DNA of 64,000 nt, from the NCBI RefSeq assembly GCF_000418325.1, contig NC_021658.1:1984001-2048000 (forward strand), written 5' to 3'. The notes beneath the pieces are model-generated. The model did no database searches. It had not been told where the DNA came from and saw only the letters and a list, made by a program, of their open reading frames with translations. Source of the stretch: Sorangium cellulosum So0157-2 (GTDB lineage Bacteria; Myxococcota_A; Polyangia; Polyangiales; Polyangiaceae). The position numbers and the translations under genes are program-made. Shown in pieces: positions 1 to 8,221 of this stretch. Each line of letters starts with the position of its first letter. The first letter of the stretch is position 1.

Positions 1-1
1 G

Positions 2-403
2 GTGATCTGCGTCGAGACCTGGATCGACGAGGACATGGCGGCCGTCGCCATCTCCGACAGCGGCCCAGGCGTGCCGCCCGACCTCGCGCAGCGCATCTTC
101 GATCCGTTCTTCACCACGAAGCCGCGAGGGCAGGGGACCGGCCTCGGGCTCTCCATCTCGACGGACATCGTCCGGCGGCACGGCGGCACGCTCGCCCTCG
201 CCCCCGCGGACGGCCGCGCTGGAGATCTGCGCTGCGGCGCGCCCGCCGGGGCGCGCTTCGTCTGTCGCCTGCCCCTCGATCCTCGCCCGGGGAGCGCCCG
301 CCCGCAAGGCGATGCGCCTCCGCCTGCACGGCCGTCTTCGGACGGCGGCCCGGCCCCGCGGACGGCGGAGGCGCGCCCCGCTCCGCGGACAGCGGAGGCT
401 TGA
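2..403 (+). CDS. Sensor histidine kinase, C-terminal ATPase end (5' truncated by window)
   Basis: Only the last 133 codons are in the window; the frame is open from the first base, so the true start lies upstream. The sequence shows the HATPase_c G1 box (DSGPGVP), the F box (DPFFTTK) and the G2 box (GTGLGLS), in that order and at normal spacing, followed by the last beta-strand (FVCRLPL). These boxes form the ATP-binding pocket of a two-component histidine kinase. The dimerisation/phospho-His domain and any sensor domain are outside the window. After the fold ends near residue 95 there is a Pro/Arg/Ala-rich tail containing a short duplicated element (RTAEA-PAPRTAEA), probably disordered. Family assignment is firm; the signal sensed cannot be inferred. 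Confidence 0.9.
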   Translation: MICVETWIDEDMAAVAISDSGPGVPPDLAQRIFDPFFTTKPRGQGTGLGLSISTDIVRRHGGTLALAPADGRAGDLRCGAPAGARFVCRLPLDPRPGSARPQGDAPPPARPSSDGGPAPRTAEARPAPRTAEA

Positions 404-609
404 ACCAGCGCGCAATCGGCGCCGGTCTCCCACCCCACCTCCACGCGGAGCGCGCTCCAGATTCCTTCCGCACCCGACCGCGGCCCCGTAGACCGGCTGT
501 TTCAAACCGGATACGTTCAGCGAGCGATCCGACTCACCGCACAGCGCAATAAGGCCCCTGAGAGACGCGAACGGCTCTCCGGGGAGCGCTGAGGAGAAAC
601 GAAGGCACC

Positions 610-2361
610 ATGGAGCGCGCGATTCAGCGACCGGCAGGTCCCAAGGCTTCGAGCACCGATCCGTTGATCGGTAAGGTCGTGGCCGGCCGGTACCGGCTCG
701 AGGCACGGCTTGGCGAAGGCGGCATGGGCGTCGTTTACCGCGCCCGTCACGTGCTGATCGACCGGGTCGTCGCCCTGAAGCTCATCCGGCCCGATCTCCG
801 CGGAGAGACCCATCTCCGCGCGTGGATGCTGCGCGAGGCGCGCGCCGCAAACCGCGTTGATCACGCCCACATCATCGATATCCACGACATCGGCGAGACC
901 GAGGAGGGCGAGCTCTACCTCGTCATGGAGTACCTCGTCGGCACGCCGCTCTCGGCGGAGCTCGCGCGCGGCCCGATGCCGATCGCGCGGTCGGTGGACA
1001 TCCTCGAGCAGATGTGCGCCGCGCTCGCGCGCGCCCACGACCTCGGCGTCGTGCACCGCGATCTCAAGAGCGACAACATCCTGCTCACCCACCGCGGCGG
1101 CCGGAAGGACTTCGTCAAGATCCTCGACTTCGGCCTCGCCGCCATCGCGCGCGACCCGCGCCTCGCCCCGAAGGGCGCGGTGTTCGGGACGCCCGAGTAC
1201 ATGTCGCCCGAGCAGGCCCGCGGCGAGGAGGCGACGGCGCAGTCGGACCTCTACGCGCTCGGCGTGCTCTTCTTCGAGATGCTCACCGGGCAGCTCCCCT
1301 TCCGCGCGAACGACCGCGACACCCTGCTGGAGATGCAGCGGACCCACGCGCCGCCGCGCCCCCGCTCGATCCGCCCCGACGCGCATTCGCAGGGCGAGGC
1401 GATCGTGCTGCGCCTGCTCGAGAAGGACATCCGCAAGCGCTACCGCGACGCCCACCACCTCCAGGAGGAGCTGAAGGCGCTCCAGCGCGGGCTCCCGGCC
1501 CACGCGTGGGAGGTCGAGGGCGGCGACGGCGTCCCGGTGCCCCCGCCGCCGCCGCCGCCGCAGAGCGCCGGCGTCATCGAGTGGGCGAGCCGCGCGGCCC
1601 TCTTCTCGCGCATGGTCTCCCGCGCCTACCCGTCCGGGCAGGTGCCGCAGGAGGTCCAGAACGGCCTCGCGCAGGCCTGGGACCTCGCCGCGCGCGCCAA
1701 CAAGCTCGAGGGCGAGGTCGCGAGCCTCACCCGCAAGCTCGAGGCGCTCGAGCGCCGCGGCCGCGCGCTGCGCGCCGAGATCGGCCGCAAGGTCGAGGAG
1801 CTCGCGCACGAGGAGTCGCGCGTGATGCGCGAGGCGATGGCCGACGGCGAGGACGTCGAGAAGGTCCGCGTCGAGCTCGCCGCCGCCGAGAAGCTCGCGC
1901 TGTCCGCCCGCCAGCTCGCGGACGCGGCGGCCCGCCAGGGCAACCACGATCCGCTCGTCTACGAGCGCGCGGGCGCCGCCGGCGCGACCGCGCAGGCGAA
2001 GCGCGAGCAGCTCGGGCGCTACGAGCACAAGAAGAACGCGCGCGAGGCGAACGCGCGCGACCTGCGCCGCCAGATCGACGAGCTCCGCGCCCAGCTCGCC
2101 CGCTACGCCGAGGCGCTCGAGGAGGACCTCGCGCAGGGGCGCGAGCGCGTCGCGGCGCGCACGCGCGAGGGGCTCGCCTACGAGAAGTCGTTCAGCGAGG
2201 CCTCGAACCTGCTCCTCAGCCACCTCCGCAACAAGCCGGAATGCCGGGACCTCGTGGCGGAGCTGCTCACCTCCCACGCCAGCCCCAACGCCGACTCCGG
2301 CTCGGATCAGCGGCTCTCCGGCTCGGACCGGAGGCTGAACAACGCGACCGAGCGCAACTGA
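610..2361 (+). CDS. Hanks-type Ser/Thr protein kinase with C-terminal coiled coil
   Basis: This 583-residue protein has a complete N-terminal kinase domain: glycine loop GEGGMG (35-40), ATP lysine K57, catalytic HRDLKSDN with D151 and N156, DFG at 173-175, and a substrate-loop GTPEYMSPEQA (about 193-203). A run of seven prolines (311-317) separates it from a C-terminal half rich in Glu/Arg/Ala heptads (about 375-540), which is predicted coiled coil by eye. There is no transmembrane segment, so it should be cytosolic, unlike PknB types with extracellular sensors. The coiled coil probably mediates self-association or partner binding (inference). The ATG at 610 follows a GAGGAG at 591-596 and a nearer GAAGG. 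A strong hairpin lies 28 nt after the stop. Substrates are unknown. Confidence 0.95.
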   Translation: MERAIQRPAGPKASSTDPLIGKVVAGRYRLEARLGEGGMGVVYRARHVLIDRVVALKLIRPDLRGETHLRAWMLREARAANRVDHAHIIDIHDIGETEEGELYLVMEYLVGTPLSAELARGPMPIARSVDILEQMCAALARAHDLGVVHRDLKSDNILLTHRGGRKDFVKILDFGLAAIARDPRLAPKGAVFGTPEYMSPEQARGEEATAQSDLYALGVLFFEMLTGQLPFRANDRDTLLEMQRTHAPPRPRSIRPDAHSQGEAIVLRLLEKDIRKRYRDAHHLQEELKALQRGLPAHAWEVEGGDGVPVPPPPPPPQSAGVIEWASRAALFSRMVSRAYPSGQVPQEVQNGLAQAWDLAARANKLEGEVASLTRKLEALERRGRALRAEIGRKVEELAHEESRVMREAMADGEDVEKVRVELAAAEKLALSARQLADAAARQGNHDPLVYERAGAAGATAQAKREQLGRYEHKKNAREANARDLRRQIDELRAQLARYAEALEEDLAQGRERVAARTREGLAYEKSFSEASNLLLSHLRNKPECRDLVAELLTSHASPNADSGSDQRLSGSDRRLNNATERN

Positions 2362-2803
2362 ACAGGGCTGAACGCGACAATCGGTGAAGGAGCGCGCCAA
2401 TGCGCGCTCCGCTCCATCCTCCACCGCGATCTCCCCGCGCTCCGCGCCATCCTCCTACGCAATCTCCCTACGTGATCTCCTGACATCGCGGCGCTGACAA
2501 GCGCTCTCGTCGTGCGCGCGCATCGCACCCTCTCGACGGCGTCTGCCACACATGGTAGCTAGCGCGCGCCTCGGCGTTCCCGGTCGAGGCGGGGGGCTTG
2601 CGAGGAAACTCTCTGGGCGCCCCGCCACCACCGGCCGCTGAGGGACGAGGCTGTGCTGAAGCGTCGGCGTTAGAGCAAGATCCCTCCGGCAGCGCGCCGG
2701 TCCTTCCCCTTTACGCAGGCGGCCAACCCCTCGGAACCACGAAGCTGCGGGCGGCGATAGCGCCGTCCTCTGCCTCGGATTTTGCGATGGAGGCACACCG
2801 TCC
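2362..2803. other. Intergenic region between kinase and pyrophosphatase genes
   Basis: About 440 bases without a convincing gene. The first 50 bases hold the terminator hairpin of the upstream kinase. Then comes a pyrimidine-rich stretch (roughly 2410-2480) built from near-repeats of ATCTCC/CATCCTCC. The final part is the leader of the pyrophosphatase gene, with GGAGG at 2789-2793 about ten bases before its ATG. Short ORFs here (for example 2598-2807) have no recognisable sequence. Confidence 0.6.
2389..2410 (+). terminator. Hairpin terminator after the Ser/Thr kinase gene
   Basis: A perfect 9-bp stem GGAGCGCGC / GCGCGCTCC closes a 4-base CAAT loop, 27 bases after the kinase stop codon. It is followed by a C/T-rich tract, not a pure T run, as is common in very GC-rich genomes. 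Position and stem strength support termination; a stalled-RNA role is inferred. Confidence 0.6.
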
Positions 2804-5254
2804 ATGAACGTCATCCGGTCTCAAAAGGCCTGGCTCGCACCGCTGCTGGCCGGGCTCGCTGCGCTCGCCCTGCTGCTCAGCGGCGGGCTCGCCAGCGCAA
2901 GTGAATCCGACCTGGTCCTCCCCGACCTAGGCACCCAGTCGTTCGGCGGCATCGACGGCCGCACGCTCCTCTTCGGCGGCATCGGCGTCTGCGCGCTCGG
3001 GTTCGTGTTCGGGATCGTCATCTTCTCGCAGCTGAACAAGCTCCCCGTGCACCGCGCGATGCGGGAGATCTCGGAGCTCATCTACGAGACCTGCAAGACG
3101 TACCTCGTCACGCAGTTCAAGTTCATCCTGGTCCTCGAGGTCCTGATCGGCGCGGTCATGGTCCTCTACTTCGGGGTGCTGCGGCACATGGAGGCCACGA
3201 AGGTCGTGGTCATCCTGCTGAGCAGCCTGGTCGGCATCGCCGGCAGCTGCGGCGTCGCGTGGTTCGGCATGCGCATCAACACGTTCGCGAACTCGCGCGC
3301 CGCGTTCGCGAGCCTCAAGGGCAAGCCGTTCCCGACGTACGCCATCCCGCTCAAGGCGGGCATGAGCATCGGCGCGGTCCTCATCAGCACCGAGCTCATG
3401 CTCATGCTGGTGATCCTGCTCTTCATCCCCGGCGACTACGCCGGCCCGTGCTTCATCGGCTTCGCCATCGGCGAGTCGCTCGGCGCCTCCGCGCTCCGCA
3501 TCGCGGGCGGCATCTTCACGAAGATCGCCGACATCGGCTCCGATCTCATGAAGATCGTCTTCAACATCAAGGAAGACGACGCGCGCAACCCGGGCGTCAT
3601 CGCCGACTGCACCGGCGACAACGCCGGCGACTCGGTCGGCCCGAGCGCGGACGGTTTCGAGACCTACGGCGTCACCGGCGTCGCGCTCATCTCGTTCATC
3701 CTCCTCGCCGTCCCCGACACGGCCGTCCAGGTCCAGCTGCTCGTCTGGATCTTTGTGATGCGCATCGTGATGGTGCTCGCCAGCATCGGCTCGTACCTGC
3801 TCAACGAGGCGATCGCGAAGGCGTCCTACGGCGAAGCCGACAAGATGAACTTCGAGGCCCCGCTGACGCGTCTCGTCTGGCTGACCTCGATCGTGTCGGT
3901 CGCGCTCACCTACGCCGTCTCGGCGTTCATGATCCCGAACCTCGGGGGCGACACGACGCTCTGGTGGAAGCTCTCGTCGATCATCACCTGCGGCACCCTG
4001 GCGGGCGCCATCATCCCGGAGATGATCAAGATCTTCACCTCGACCGAGTCGCGCCACGTCCGCGAGGTCGTGGAGGCGTCGCGCGAGGGCGGCGCCTCGC
4101 TGAACGTGCTGTCGGGCCTGACCGCCGGCAACTTCAGCGCGTACTGGATGGGCATCGTCCTTGTCGTGCTGATGGGCGTCTCGTACTTCTTCTCGGCCCA
4201 GGGCCTCGATCGGCTCATGATCGCCGAGAGCGTCTTCGCCTTCGGCCTCGTGGCGTTCGGCTTCCTCGGCATGGGCCCGGTGACCATCGCGGTCGACTCC
4301 TACGGCCCGGTGACCGACAACGCGCAGTCCGTCTATGAGCTCTCGCTCATCGAGAACGTCCCGAACGTCGAGGCCGAGCTGAAGAAGGACTTCGGCTTCA
4401 CCCCGAACTTCGACAAGGCCAAGCACTACCTCGAGGAGAACGACGGCGCGGGCAACACGTTCAAGGCGACGGCGAAGCCGGTGCTCATCGGGACGGCGGT
4501 CGTCGGCGCGACGACGCTGATCTTCTCGATCATCGTCGTGCTCACGAACAAGCTGACGACGAACGTGGACAAGCTCTCGCTGCTCCACCCGCCGTTCCTG
4601 CTCGGGCTCGTGACCGGCGGCGCGGTCATCTACTGGTTCACCGGCGCGTCGACCCAGGCGGTCTCGACGGGCGCCTACCGCGCGGTCGAGTTCATCAAGG
4701 CGAACATCCGCCTCGAGGGCGTGGAGAAGGCCTCGATCACCGACAGCAAGAAGGTCGTCGAGATCTGCACGCAGTACGCGCAGCGGGGGATGTTCAACAT
4801 CTTCCTCGGCGTCTTCTTCTCGACGCTCGCCTTCGCCTGCCTCGAGCCGTTCTTCTTCATCGGCTACCTCATCAGCATCGCGCTCTTCGGGCTCTACCAG
4901 GCGATCTTCATGGCGAACGCCGGCGGCGCCTGGGACAACGCGAAGAAGCTCGTCGAGGTGGAGCTCAAGGAGAAGGGCACGCCGCTCCACGCGGCGACGG
5001 TCGTCGGCGACACCGTGGGCGACCCCTTCAAGGACACCTCGTCGGTCGCGATGAACCCCATCATCAAGTTCACGACCCTGTTCGGCCTCCTCGCGGTCGA
5101 GCTGGCGATCGAGATCGACCGCACGACGAGCCTCGTGCTCGCGGGCATCTTCTTCGTGCTCTCGACGGTGTTCGTGTACCGCTCCTTCTACGGGATGCGC
5201 ATCAAGTCGGACGCCGAGAAGACCGCCGCCGTCCGCGCCAACGCCACGGCCTGA
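2804..5254 (+). CDS. hppA: Membrane-bound proton/sodium-translocating pyrophosphatase, divergent type
   Basis: An integral membrane pump of 816 residues that couples hydrolysis of pyrophosphate to ion export. The N-terminus is a hydrophobic segment (10-30) and about 16 membrane segments follow. The pyrophosphate-binding signature is present but altered: GGIFTKIADIGSD (235-247), then KEDDARNP (256-263), then GDNAGDSVGPSADGFE (271-286), where common H+-PPases have GADLVGKVE, PEDDPRNP and GDNVGDCAGMAADLFE. The segment between DIGSD and KEDD is one residue shorter and lacks the usual GKVE. The GNTFKA motif carries K554 at the position used to tell K+-independent (Lys) from K+-dependent (Ala) enzymes, suggesting potassium independence. 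The Asp-rich C-terminal motif GDTVGDPFKDTSS is intact. The ATG follows GGAGG at 2789. A hairpin 56 nt downstream ends the unit. A subgroup of divergent, Na+-regulated proton pumps has been described; membership is possible but not shown. Confidence 0.95.
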   Translation: MNVIRSQKAWLAPLLAGLAALALLLSGGLASASESDLVLPDLGTQSFGGIDGRTLLFGGIGVCALGFVFGIVIFSQLNKLPVHRAMREISELIYETCKTYLVTQFKFILVLEVLIGAVMVLYFGVLRHMEATKVVVILLSSLVGIAGSCGVAWFGMRINTFANSRAAFASLKGKPFPTYAIPLKAGMSIGAVLISTELMLMLVILLFIPGDYAGPCFIGFAIGESLGASALRIAGGIFTKIADIGSDLMKIVFNIKEDDARNPGVIADCTGDNAGDSVGPSADGFETYGVTGVALISFILLAVPDTAVQVQLLVWIFVMRIVMVLASIGSYLLNEAIAKASYGEADKMNFEAPLTRLVWLTSIVSVALTYAVSAFMIPNLGGDTTLWWKLSSIITCGTLAGAIIPEMIKIFTSTESRHVREVVEASREGGASLNVLSGLTAGNFSAYWMGIVLVVLMGVSYFFSAQGLDRLMIAESVFAFGLVAFGFLGMGPVTIAVDSYGPVTDNAQSVYELSLIENVPNVEAELKKDFGFTPNFDKAKHYLEENDGAGNTFKATAKPVLIGTAVVGATTLIFSIIVVLTNKLTTNVDKLSLLHPPFLLGLVTGGAVIYWFTGASTQAVSTGAYRAVEFIKANIRLEGVEKASITDSKKVVEICTQYAQRGMFNIFLGVFFSTLAFACLEPFFFIGYLISIALFGLYQAIFMANAGGAWDNAKKLVEVELKEKGTPLHAATVVGDTVGDPFKDTSSVAMNPIIKFTTLFGLLAVELAIEIDRTTSLVLAGIFFVLSTVFVYRSFYGMRIKSDAEKTAAVRANATA

Positions 5255-5310
5255 GCCGGGCGTCCCTCCCTCCTCCCGCGCCCTCCGCGCCCCCTCTCCC
5301 CCCGCGCTGA

Positions 5311-5348
5311 CCTCCCCCGCCGCCCGTCCACGGGCGCGCCGGGGGAGG
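5311..5348 (+). terminator. Two-tier hairpin after hppA
   Basis: Outer arms CCTCCCCCG (5311-5319) and CGGGGGAGG (5340-5348) pair perfectly, and inner arms GCCCGT (5322-5327) and ACGGGC (5330-5335) extend the stem. It lies 56 bases after the hppA stop and before the next gene's start at 5387, which fits a transcription terminator lacking a T tract. Confidence 0.55.
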
Positions 5349-5386
5349 GCCTTGCTCCCAGCGCGGCCGCACTATAGTGACCCTTC

Positions 5387-5590
5387 ATGCGAGCGCTCTG
5401 CCCCTCCTGCGGCCTCCACCACGAGGTAGTCCGGGTCCTTGACGACGGGCACGGTGAGCAGCGCAAGGACGTCTACCAGGTCGCGCCGCTCCACGGCTGC
5501 GAGCGCACCTGGATCTCCGACAAGGAGCTGCTCGAGGCGCGCGCGCGCTTCGATCAAGACGTCGTCGTGCCCGACGAAGACGACGAGTAG
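5387..5590 (+). CDS. Small CPSCG-motif hypothetical protein
   Basis: A 67-residue protein beginning MRALCPSCGLHHE and ending in an acidic tail (VVPDEDDE). The CPSCG near the start plus HH and a later HGC could make a small zinc-ribbon-like site, but a second CxxC is missing, so metal binding is only possible. Strong codon bias in frame and a start just after the hppA terminator favour a real gene. A weak TATAGT (5372-5377) lies 15 bases upstream of the ATG. No family was recognised. It could be regulatory or a metal-responsive adaptor; neither is supported further. Confidence 0.55.
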   Translation: MRALCPSCGLHHEVVRVLDDGHGEQRKDVYQVAPLHGCERTWISDKELLEARARFDQDVVVPDEDDE

Positions 5591-5809
5591 CGCCGCGCCG
5601 CCGAGGCGCGCGGCGCGCGGCGTCGCCGAGGGTGAGCTCGCCTTTCTGCGCCCGCCCGGATCTCGCGCTTCGAGCGCCGCGCGGCGGGGCGCGCGCCGCC
5701 GCGCCCCGCGATCCGCGCGATCTCTGACAAGAACTCGTCGCAATGGTCGCATCGGGGCGCCACGGTCGGCAGGCATCGTCTCCACCCATTACCCCGCGGA
5801 GAAGATGCG

Positions 5810-8221
5810 ATGATGACGAGGCGGACCCTGAGGACGGCGTTGCTCCTGGTGCTCGCGAGCGGCCTTGCCGCGAGCGCGGGCGGTTGTGGTGAGGATGGGA
5901 AGCAGGGCCCGCCCGGCAAGGACGGCGCGCCGGGGCTGGATGGGAAGGACGGGCAGGACGGCGAAGACGGCGCGCCGGGGCTGGATGGAAAGGACGGCGA
6001 AGACGGGCAGAACGGCGCGCCCGGCGAGGACGGCGAGGACGGCGCCGATGGGGCGCCGGGCCAGGACGGGCAGGACGGCGAGGACGGCGCGCCGGGCCAG
6101 GACGGGCAGGACGGTGAAGACGGCGAGGACGCGGTCCCGTGGACCAGCGCCGCGAGCATCGCGGGCTACGTGAAGGAGCGCGTGGAGATGTTCGCCGCCG
6201 GCGCCTTGCCCGCGGGCGAGCAGTTCCCGCTCCACGCGGCCGCGACCGACACCATCCGGACGCTCGCCGGGGTGCACTCCGACGTGCTGGTGAGCTGGCT
6301 CGATCCGCTCACCTTCAGCACCGCGCCCGACGCGCCGCGCTTCGGCGCGAACAACGATTACATCGCCTTCTTCGGCCAGGGGTGGGACGCCACCGCGGGC
6401 AATGCCCCGCAGTGGAACGGCTCGAGCAGCGCGGGCTGGCTGTGGGTCAACCACGAGTACGTCTCGGGGCGGAGCCCGACGCTCACCTCCGCGCCGACCG
6501 GGCAGCACCTCACGCTGGCGCGGCACCTGAGGAAGCTCGGCGTGCTCACCAACGACGTCGAGGCGAGCGTCTGGTCGCAGGCGGACGTCGACACGTACAT
6601 TCGCTGGGAGAAGAAGGAGGTCGGCGGCTCCTGGCTCCGCGCGGTGCAGGATCCGTCGACCGGCGCGTGGTCCGTCGATCGGAGCGCGAGCGCGGTCCGG
6701 TACGACGCGACGAGCGCCACGCGGACGCGGGTCGCGGGGCAGGCGCTGCTCGGCCCGGGCAAGGACGACGCGACCGGCCAGGCGCTCCCGGCCGGGGTCG
6801 TGGCCGGCATCATGGGCGACTGCGCCGGCGGGCTGACGCCGTGGGGCACGGTGATCACCGCCGAGGAGAACGTGCAGGACTACTACGGCGATCTCGAGGC
6901 GAGCTGGTCGGGCGACCAGAAGTTCCTCACCGGCCGGGGCTTCGACCCGGGCGCGAACGTGAGCCCGGCCGTCGAGGCGAGCACCTCGGCGGAGTTCGGG
7001 CGCATCTCCGACGAGAATGGCCGGCAGCCGCGCGACCATTACGGCTACCTCGCCGAGATCGACCCCGGGGCGCCCGCGGGCGAGTACGAGGGCGCGACCG
7101 AGGCGGGCACGGGCCACAAGAAGTTCGGCTTCATGGGCCGCGCCCGCTGGGAGGCCGCGACGTTCGCGGTCGACGGCGACTGGAAGCTCCTGCCCGATCA
7201 GCCGATCGTGGTCTACGGCTCCGACGACCGCCGCGGCGGCCGCATCTACAAGTACGTGACGGCCGGCAGGTACGCGGCCGGGATGACGCGGGCCGAGATC
7301 CGCGGCCTGCTCGACACCGGCAAGCTCTACGCGGCGCACTTCGCGGGCCTCGACAACGCGACCGGCGACACCCTGCTCGCCACCGGCGGGGCGCCGACCG
7401 AGGCGGCCCCCGGCGTCGGCCAGTGGGTCGAGCTCTCCGTGGACAGCACCGCCGTCGCGCCGAACGCGGCCGCGCTCGGCGCGCCGACCAGGACCATCGG
7501 CGACGCGCTGCGCGACGTGAGCTGGAACGGGATCGGCGGCTTCGCCTCGGACGACGACGTCCGCCGCGCGCTGTTCACGGTCAGCAACAAGCTCGGCATC
7601 ATGGAGCTGAACCGGCCCGAGGACATCGAGTGGAACCCGCGCGATCCGAGCGGCACGCCGCGGATCTACGTGACGTTTACGAACCACACGCGGCCGACGG
7701 CGCTCGACCAGGCCGGCGTCCTCGTCGCGCCGGAGGTCCACGCGACGGAGGCGCCGCGGCGCGCGGACGCGGTGGGCTCGATCTTCGCCCTGGAGGAGGA
7801 GGACCCGGCGGCGCCCGGCGCGTCGGCCACGTTCCGGTACTTCCAGGTGTGGCACGGCTCGAAGGGGCAGGGCGACTTCGACGCGGCGTGCCCGGACAAC
7901 CTGCTCCTCGATCGCGAGGGCGGCGTGTGGTTCGGGACCGACGGCAACTTCGGGACGAACCCGCACGCGGACGCGTTCTACTACCTCGATCTCGACCCCG
8001 CGCACCGCGAGGGCGCGCCGGGCGTGATCCAGCCGAGCTTCGGGAAGGCATTCCGCGTCGTGGCCATGCCGAGCGACGCGGAGGCGACCGGCCCGCAGTT
8101 CACCCCGGACATGGGCACGATCTTCATGGCCGTGCAGCACCCGGGCGAGGACGCCTACAGCACCTGGCCGAACGGCGACGGCGCCCTGTCGAGCGTGGTC
8201 GCGGTCACCTTCCTGCCTTAG
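5810..8221 (+). CDS. PhoX-family (DUF839) lipoprotein with collagen-like stalk
   Basis: An 803-residue exported protein. The signal sequence ends in a lipobox-like AGGC with C26, so it is probably lipid-anchored. Residues 27-107 are about 27 uninterrupted Gly-X-Y triplets, mostly GEDG, GQDG and GAPG units, a bacterial collagen-like stalk. The rest matches the PhoX/DUF839 phosphatase family: TPWGTVITAEEN, GRQPRDHYGYLAEIDP, YGSDDRRGGRIYKYV, RPEDIEWNPRD and FTPDMGTIFMAVQHPGE stand in family order. PhoX enzymes release phosphate from organic esters with a Ca/Fe cofactor; activity here is inferred from the family. The ATG (5810) and a second ATG (5813) follow GGAGAAG; a third ATG at 5805 directly before them gives only a two-codon ORF. 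The downstream haem protein gene overlaps its stop, suggesting a joint function. Confidence 0.9.
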   Translation: MMTRRTLRTALLLVLASGLAASAGGCGEDGKQGPPGKDGAPGLDGKDGQDGEDGAPGLDGKDGEDGQNGAPGEDGEDGADGAPGQDGQDGEDGAPGQDGQDGEDGEDAVPWTSAASIAGYVKERVEMFAAGALPAGEQFPLHAAATDTIRTLAGVHSDVLVSWLDPLTFSTAPDAPRFGANNDYIAFFGQGWDATAGNAPQWNGSSSAGWLWVNHEYVSGRSPTLTSAPTGQHLTLARHLRKLGVLTNDVEASVWSQADVDTYIRWEKKEVGGSWLRAVQDPSTGAWSVDRSASAVRYDATSATRTRVAGQALLGPGKDDATGQALPAGVVAGIMGDCAGGLTPWGTVITAEENVQDYYGDLEASWSGDQKFLTGRGFDPGANVSPAVEASTSAEFGRISDENGRQPRDHYGYLAEIDPGAPAGEYEGATEAGTGHKKFGFMGRARWEAATFAVDGDWKLLPDQPIVVYGSDDRRGGRIYKYVTAGRYAAGMTRAEIRGLLDTGKLYAAHFAGLDNATGDTLLATGGAPTEAAPGVGQWVELSVDSTAVAPNAAALGAPTRTIGDALRDVSWNGIGGFASDDDVRRALFTVSNKLGIMELNRPEDIEWNPRDPSGTPRIYVTFTNHTRPTALDQAGVLVAPEVHATEAPRRADAVGSIFALEEEDPAAPGASATFRYFQVWHGSKGQGDFDAACPDNLLLDREGGVWFGTDGNFGTNPHADAFYYLDLDPAHREGAPGVIQPSFGKAFRVVAMPSDAEATGPQFTPDMGTIFMAVQHPGEDAYSTWPNGDGALSSVVAVTFLP

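Noticed and set aside
517..2424. Long minus-strand ORF opposite the first kinase (and similar ones at 2927-4990, 5789-8140, 24709-26832, 28878-31010, 31826-34885)
   Set aside because: Arg/Ala/Val-rich antisense shadows caused by G/C third-base bias over well-recognised genes; no family motifs.
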